From the NCBI GenBank assembly GCA_028290765.1, contig JAQGJF010000888.1, positions 1 through 7,213 on the forward strand: DNA of 7,213 nucleotides, given 5' to 3'. Below the pieces are notes generated by a model, which did not search any database, had not been told where the DNA came from, and saw nothing but the letters and a program-made list of their open reading frames with translations. Source of the stretch: Tardiphaga sp. (GTDB taxonomy: Bacteria > Pseudomonadota > Alphaproteobacteria > Rhizobiales > Xanthobacteraceae). Below are positions 5,685 through 7,213 of the stretch, one piece after another (positions within the stretch are counted from its first letter, which is position 1; each line of letters starts with the position of its first letter). A program made the position numbers and the translations under genes.

Positions 5685-7213
5685 GCCAGCACCCCCTTGA
5701 GCATGGCCTGCGTCACCGGCAGCGATTGGAAGCGCCGGCCGGTGGCATCGAAGATGGCGTTGAGCAGCGCCGGAACCACCGGGACCATCACCACTTCGGC
5801 CATGCCCTTGGGCGGCTCGTCCGGCGTCAGCGGCGGCAGCATCTCGACTTCAAGGTCGCGCAGCGGCAGGTCGGATCCGCGGGCGACGAGATATTGCCCG
5901 AGATTCCATTGCCCGTTGCCGGGACCGCCCTCGAACGGCGGCAGCGTCTCCAGCAGCGCGTAGCCGACGCCCATCGCAAAGCCGCCCTGCGTCTGGCCGA
6001 GTACGACCTGCGGCACCAGCGCCTGGCCGCATTCGAGCACGGTGTAGGCCTTGGCGATGCGCAGTGTGCCGGTGGCCCGCTCGATCTCGATACGCACCAG
6101 GGCGCCGCACATCGACGTGTAGACGTTCCCGCTCGAATTATTCTGGGTCGGCGGAAATTTCACACTGATGCGGTTGATCGGCACGAATTTGCCGCCGCCT
6201 TTGCGCACGGCCAGCGCATCGATCTCGGCCACCCATTGCTCGCCGGCGATCGGAAACCGCGCCCGCGACCATCCCCAACGGGAAAAACCGTGCGTCACCG
6301 CGCCGGTGACCAGATTGCGCGCATGCGCTGTCGCGGCCAGCGCGGGAAGCGCCAACGGCATCAGGCCCGGCATCACGAGTTGACCATTTTTCCAGCTCGC
6401 TTTCGCCCACTGCTTCGCCCTCGGATCGGTCGCCGCGATGCGCCACAGTTCGAGCGCCGCCGGCCACAGGCCGAAGCGGAAGATCACGCGCGCCGCTTCG
6501 GTGGCCGCATGGGTTCCGACATGGGCGCCGATCGAGGCGCTGGTCTCCGAACTGATCGCAGGTACCCAGCGTGGATTCTTTTCCGCGGTGTTCTGGGTCT
6601 TCTGGTCCATGGTGTAGGAATCGCCGGAGGTGACGAGCCCGAGCACATCGAAGGCGTCGATCCGCGACACGGCGACCTCGTCGGAGATCGCGCCGAGATG
6701 CTGCGCCACCCGGTTGGCCAGTGCGGTGCCGATGCCGTTGCCCATCTCGACATGGTCGCACCAGATCGAGATCCGGCCGTCTGGAGTGACCTCGACGCGC
6801 CCGTTCGAACAGTCCGCCCCGGTGCCGTAATCCTTAGCGACGCAGGCGACGCCGGTGCCGACCAACGTTCCGGCCTGCGCGCGGGCCTTTTCCTGCGCGC
6901 GCTGTCGCCAGATCGGATGCTGCTCAAGCTTGTCGAGCATCTCGGGGGTGCGGACCGAGACGGTGTAGGTATTTCCCATCATGGTCCGGCCGTCCTGCTT
7001 GAGCGCGTTGCGCCGGCGGAATTCGATCGGATCGAGCGGCAGCGCCGCCGCCGCCTCGTCGATCAGCACTTCCAACGCCGTCAGCGACTGCAGCGTGCCG
7101 TAGCCGCGCATCGAACCCGCGGTGACGCCGCGGCTGTGCAGCGCCACCGTGGTGACGTCGACTTTCGGAACGTCATAGATCCCGATGGCCGCGCCGGCCG
7201 CGACCGTCGCGAC
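5681..7213 (-). CDS. Molybdopterin-binding large subunit, xanthine dehydrogenase/isoquinoline 1-oxidoreductase family, 5' partial
   Basis: Catalytic subunit that would hydroxylate a substrate (N-heterocycle, aldehyde or similar) at a molybdenum centre using water as oxygen source. The frame is open to the window edge, so only the C-terminal 510 residues are seen; the GTG at 7147 is an internal Val. Numbering from the first visible codon: MRGYG around R36 matches the family's RGFG/Q segment; EMGNG at 156-160 matches the EMGQG motif near Mo but with Asn (N159) for the usual Gln; LGQTQGGFAMGVGYALLE matches the cofactor-binding GQxxG segment; GMAE ending in E473 matches the GxGE motif holding the catalytic Glu. 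The final segment PALLNAIFDATGRRFQSLP is typical. Any Tat signal or N-terminal domain lies outside the window. Fusion or length oddities therefore cannot be judged. First visible gene of the operon with the Fe-S subunit and cytochrome. Confidence 0.92.
   Translation of the reverse strand, partial: VATVAAGAAIGIYDVPKVDVTTVALHSRGVTAGSMRGYGTLQSLTALEVLIDEAAAALPLDPIEFRRRNALKQDGRTMMGNTYTVSVRTPEMLDKLEQHPIWRQRAQEKARAQAGTLVGTGVACVAKDYGTGADCSNGRVEVTPDGRISIWCDHVEMGNGIGTALANRVAQHLGAISDEVAVSRIDAFDVLGLVTSGDSYTMDQKTQNTAEKNPRWVPAISSETSASIGAHVGTHAATEAARVIFRFGLWPAALELWRIAATDPRAKQWAKASWKNGQLVMPGLMPLALPALAATAHARNLVTGAVTHGFSRWGWSRARFPIAGEQWVAEIDALAVRKGGGKFVPINRISVKFPPTQNNSSGNVYTSMCGALVRIEIERATGTLRIAKAYTVLECGQALVPQVVLGQTQGGFAMGVGYALLETLPPFEGGPGNGQWNLGQYLVARGSDLPLRDLEVEMLPPLTPDEPPKGMAEVVMVPVVPALLNAIFDATGRRFQSLPVTQAMLKGVLA
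5692..5698 (-). promoter_or_regulatory. Ribosome binding site for the small subunit (supports GTG start)
   Basis: Read on the minus strand, AAGGGGG lies seven bases before the GTG at 5684 and within the last codons of the large-subunit gene. This supports the GTG that overlaps the upstream stop codon. Confidence 0.6.

Noticed and set aside
7145..7147. GTG as start of the molybdenum hydroxylase large subunit
   Set aside because: It lies inside conserved protein sequence and the frame continues to the window end; most of the N-terminal half of the family lies beyond the edge.
1..7213. CRISPR arrays, tRNA or rRNA genes, insertion sequences
   Set aside because: I saw no regularly spaced direct repeats, no tRNA-like cloverleaf or rRNA sequence, and no transposase frame; the window is almost fully coding.

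Overview
The window reads as a chromosomal segment of a GC-rich alphaproteobacterium, most likely Bradyrhizobium, Rhodopseudomonas or a close relative. Third-position G/C dominates every gene. Two short palindromic repeats lie between genes, and both resemble interspersed repeats I remember from that group. The genus call is inference; no rRNA or other marker gene is present.

Left part, + strand (1-3230): three tightly packed genes form a NitT/TauT-type (nitrate/sulfonate/taurine-like) ABC importer. They are a periplasmic substrate-binding protein (its start lies before the window), a permease with a TTG start one base after the previous stop, and an ATPase whose ATG overlaps the permease stop as ATGA. 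The substrate cannot be read from the sequence. The unusual part is the binding protein: after a normal-length NMT1/TauA-like body it carries about 110 extra residues that look like a NosL domain (the copper-carrier fold of nitrous-oxide reductase maturation), without the usual Met and His residues.

Middle (3231-4521): a 116-bp gap with a decayed palindromic repeat and a plausible promoter leads to a stand-alone aldo/keto reductase on the + strand. Its end faces the end of the - strand genes across a 173-bp gap almost filled by a long imperfect inverted repeat, which may terminate transcription from both sides.

Right part, - strand (7213-4522): an operon for a molybdenum hydroxylase of the xanthine dehydrogenase/isoquinoline 1-oxidoreductase type. 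In transcription order it has the molybdopterin-binding large subunit (5' end outside the window), the small subunit with two [2Fe-2S] clusters (GTG start overlapping the previous stop as GTGA), and a secreted c-type cytochrome with two CxxCH haem sites. The inferred electron path is substrate, Mo centre, two Fe-S clusters, dihaem cytochrome, then the periplasmic respiratory chain. There is no FAD subunit in the visible part, which fits a cytochrome-linked enzyme.

The best candidate for something undescribed is the binding-protein/NosL-like fusion. The remaining genes belong to familiar families.
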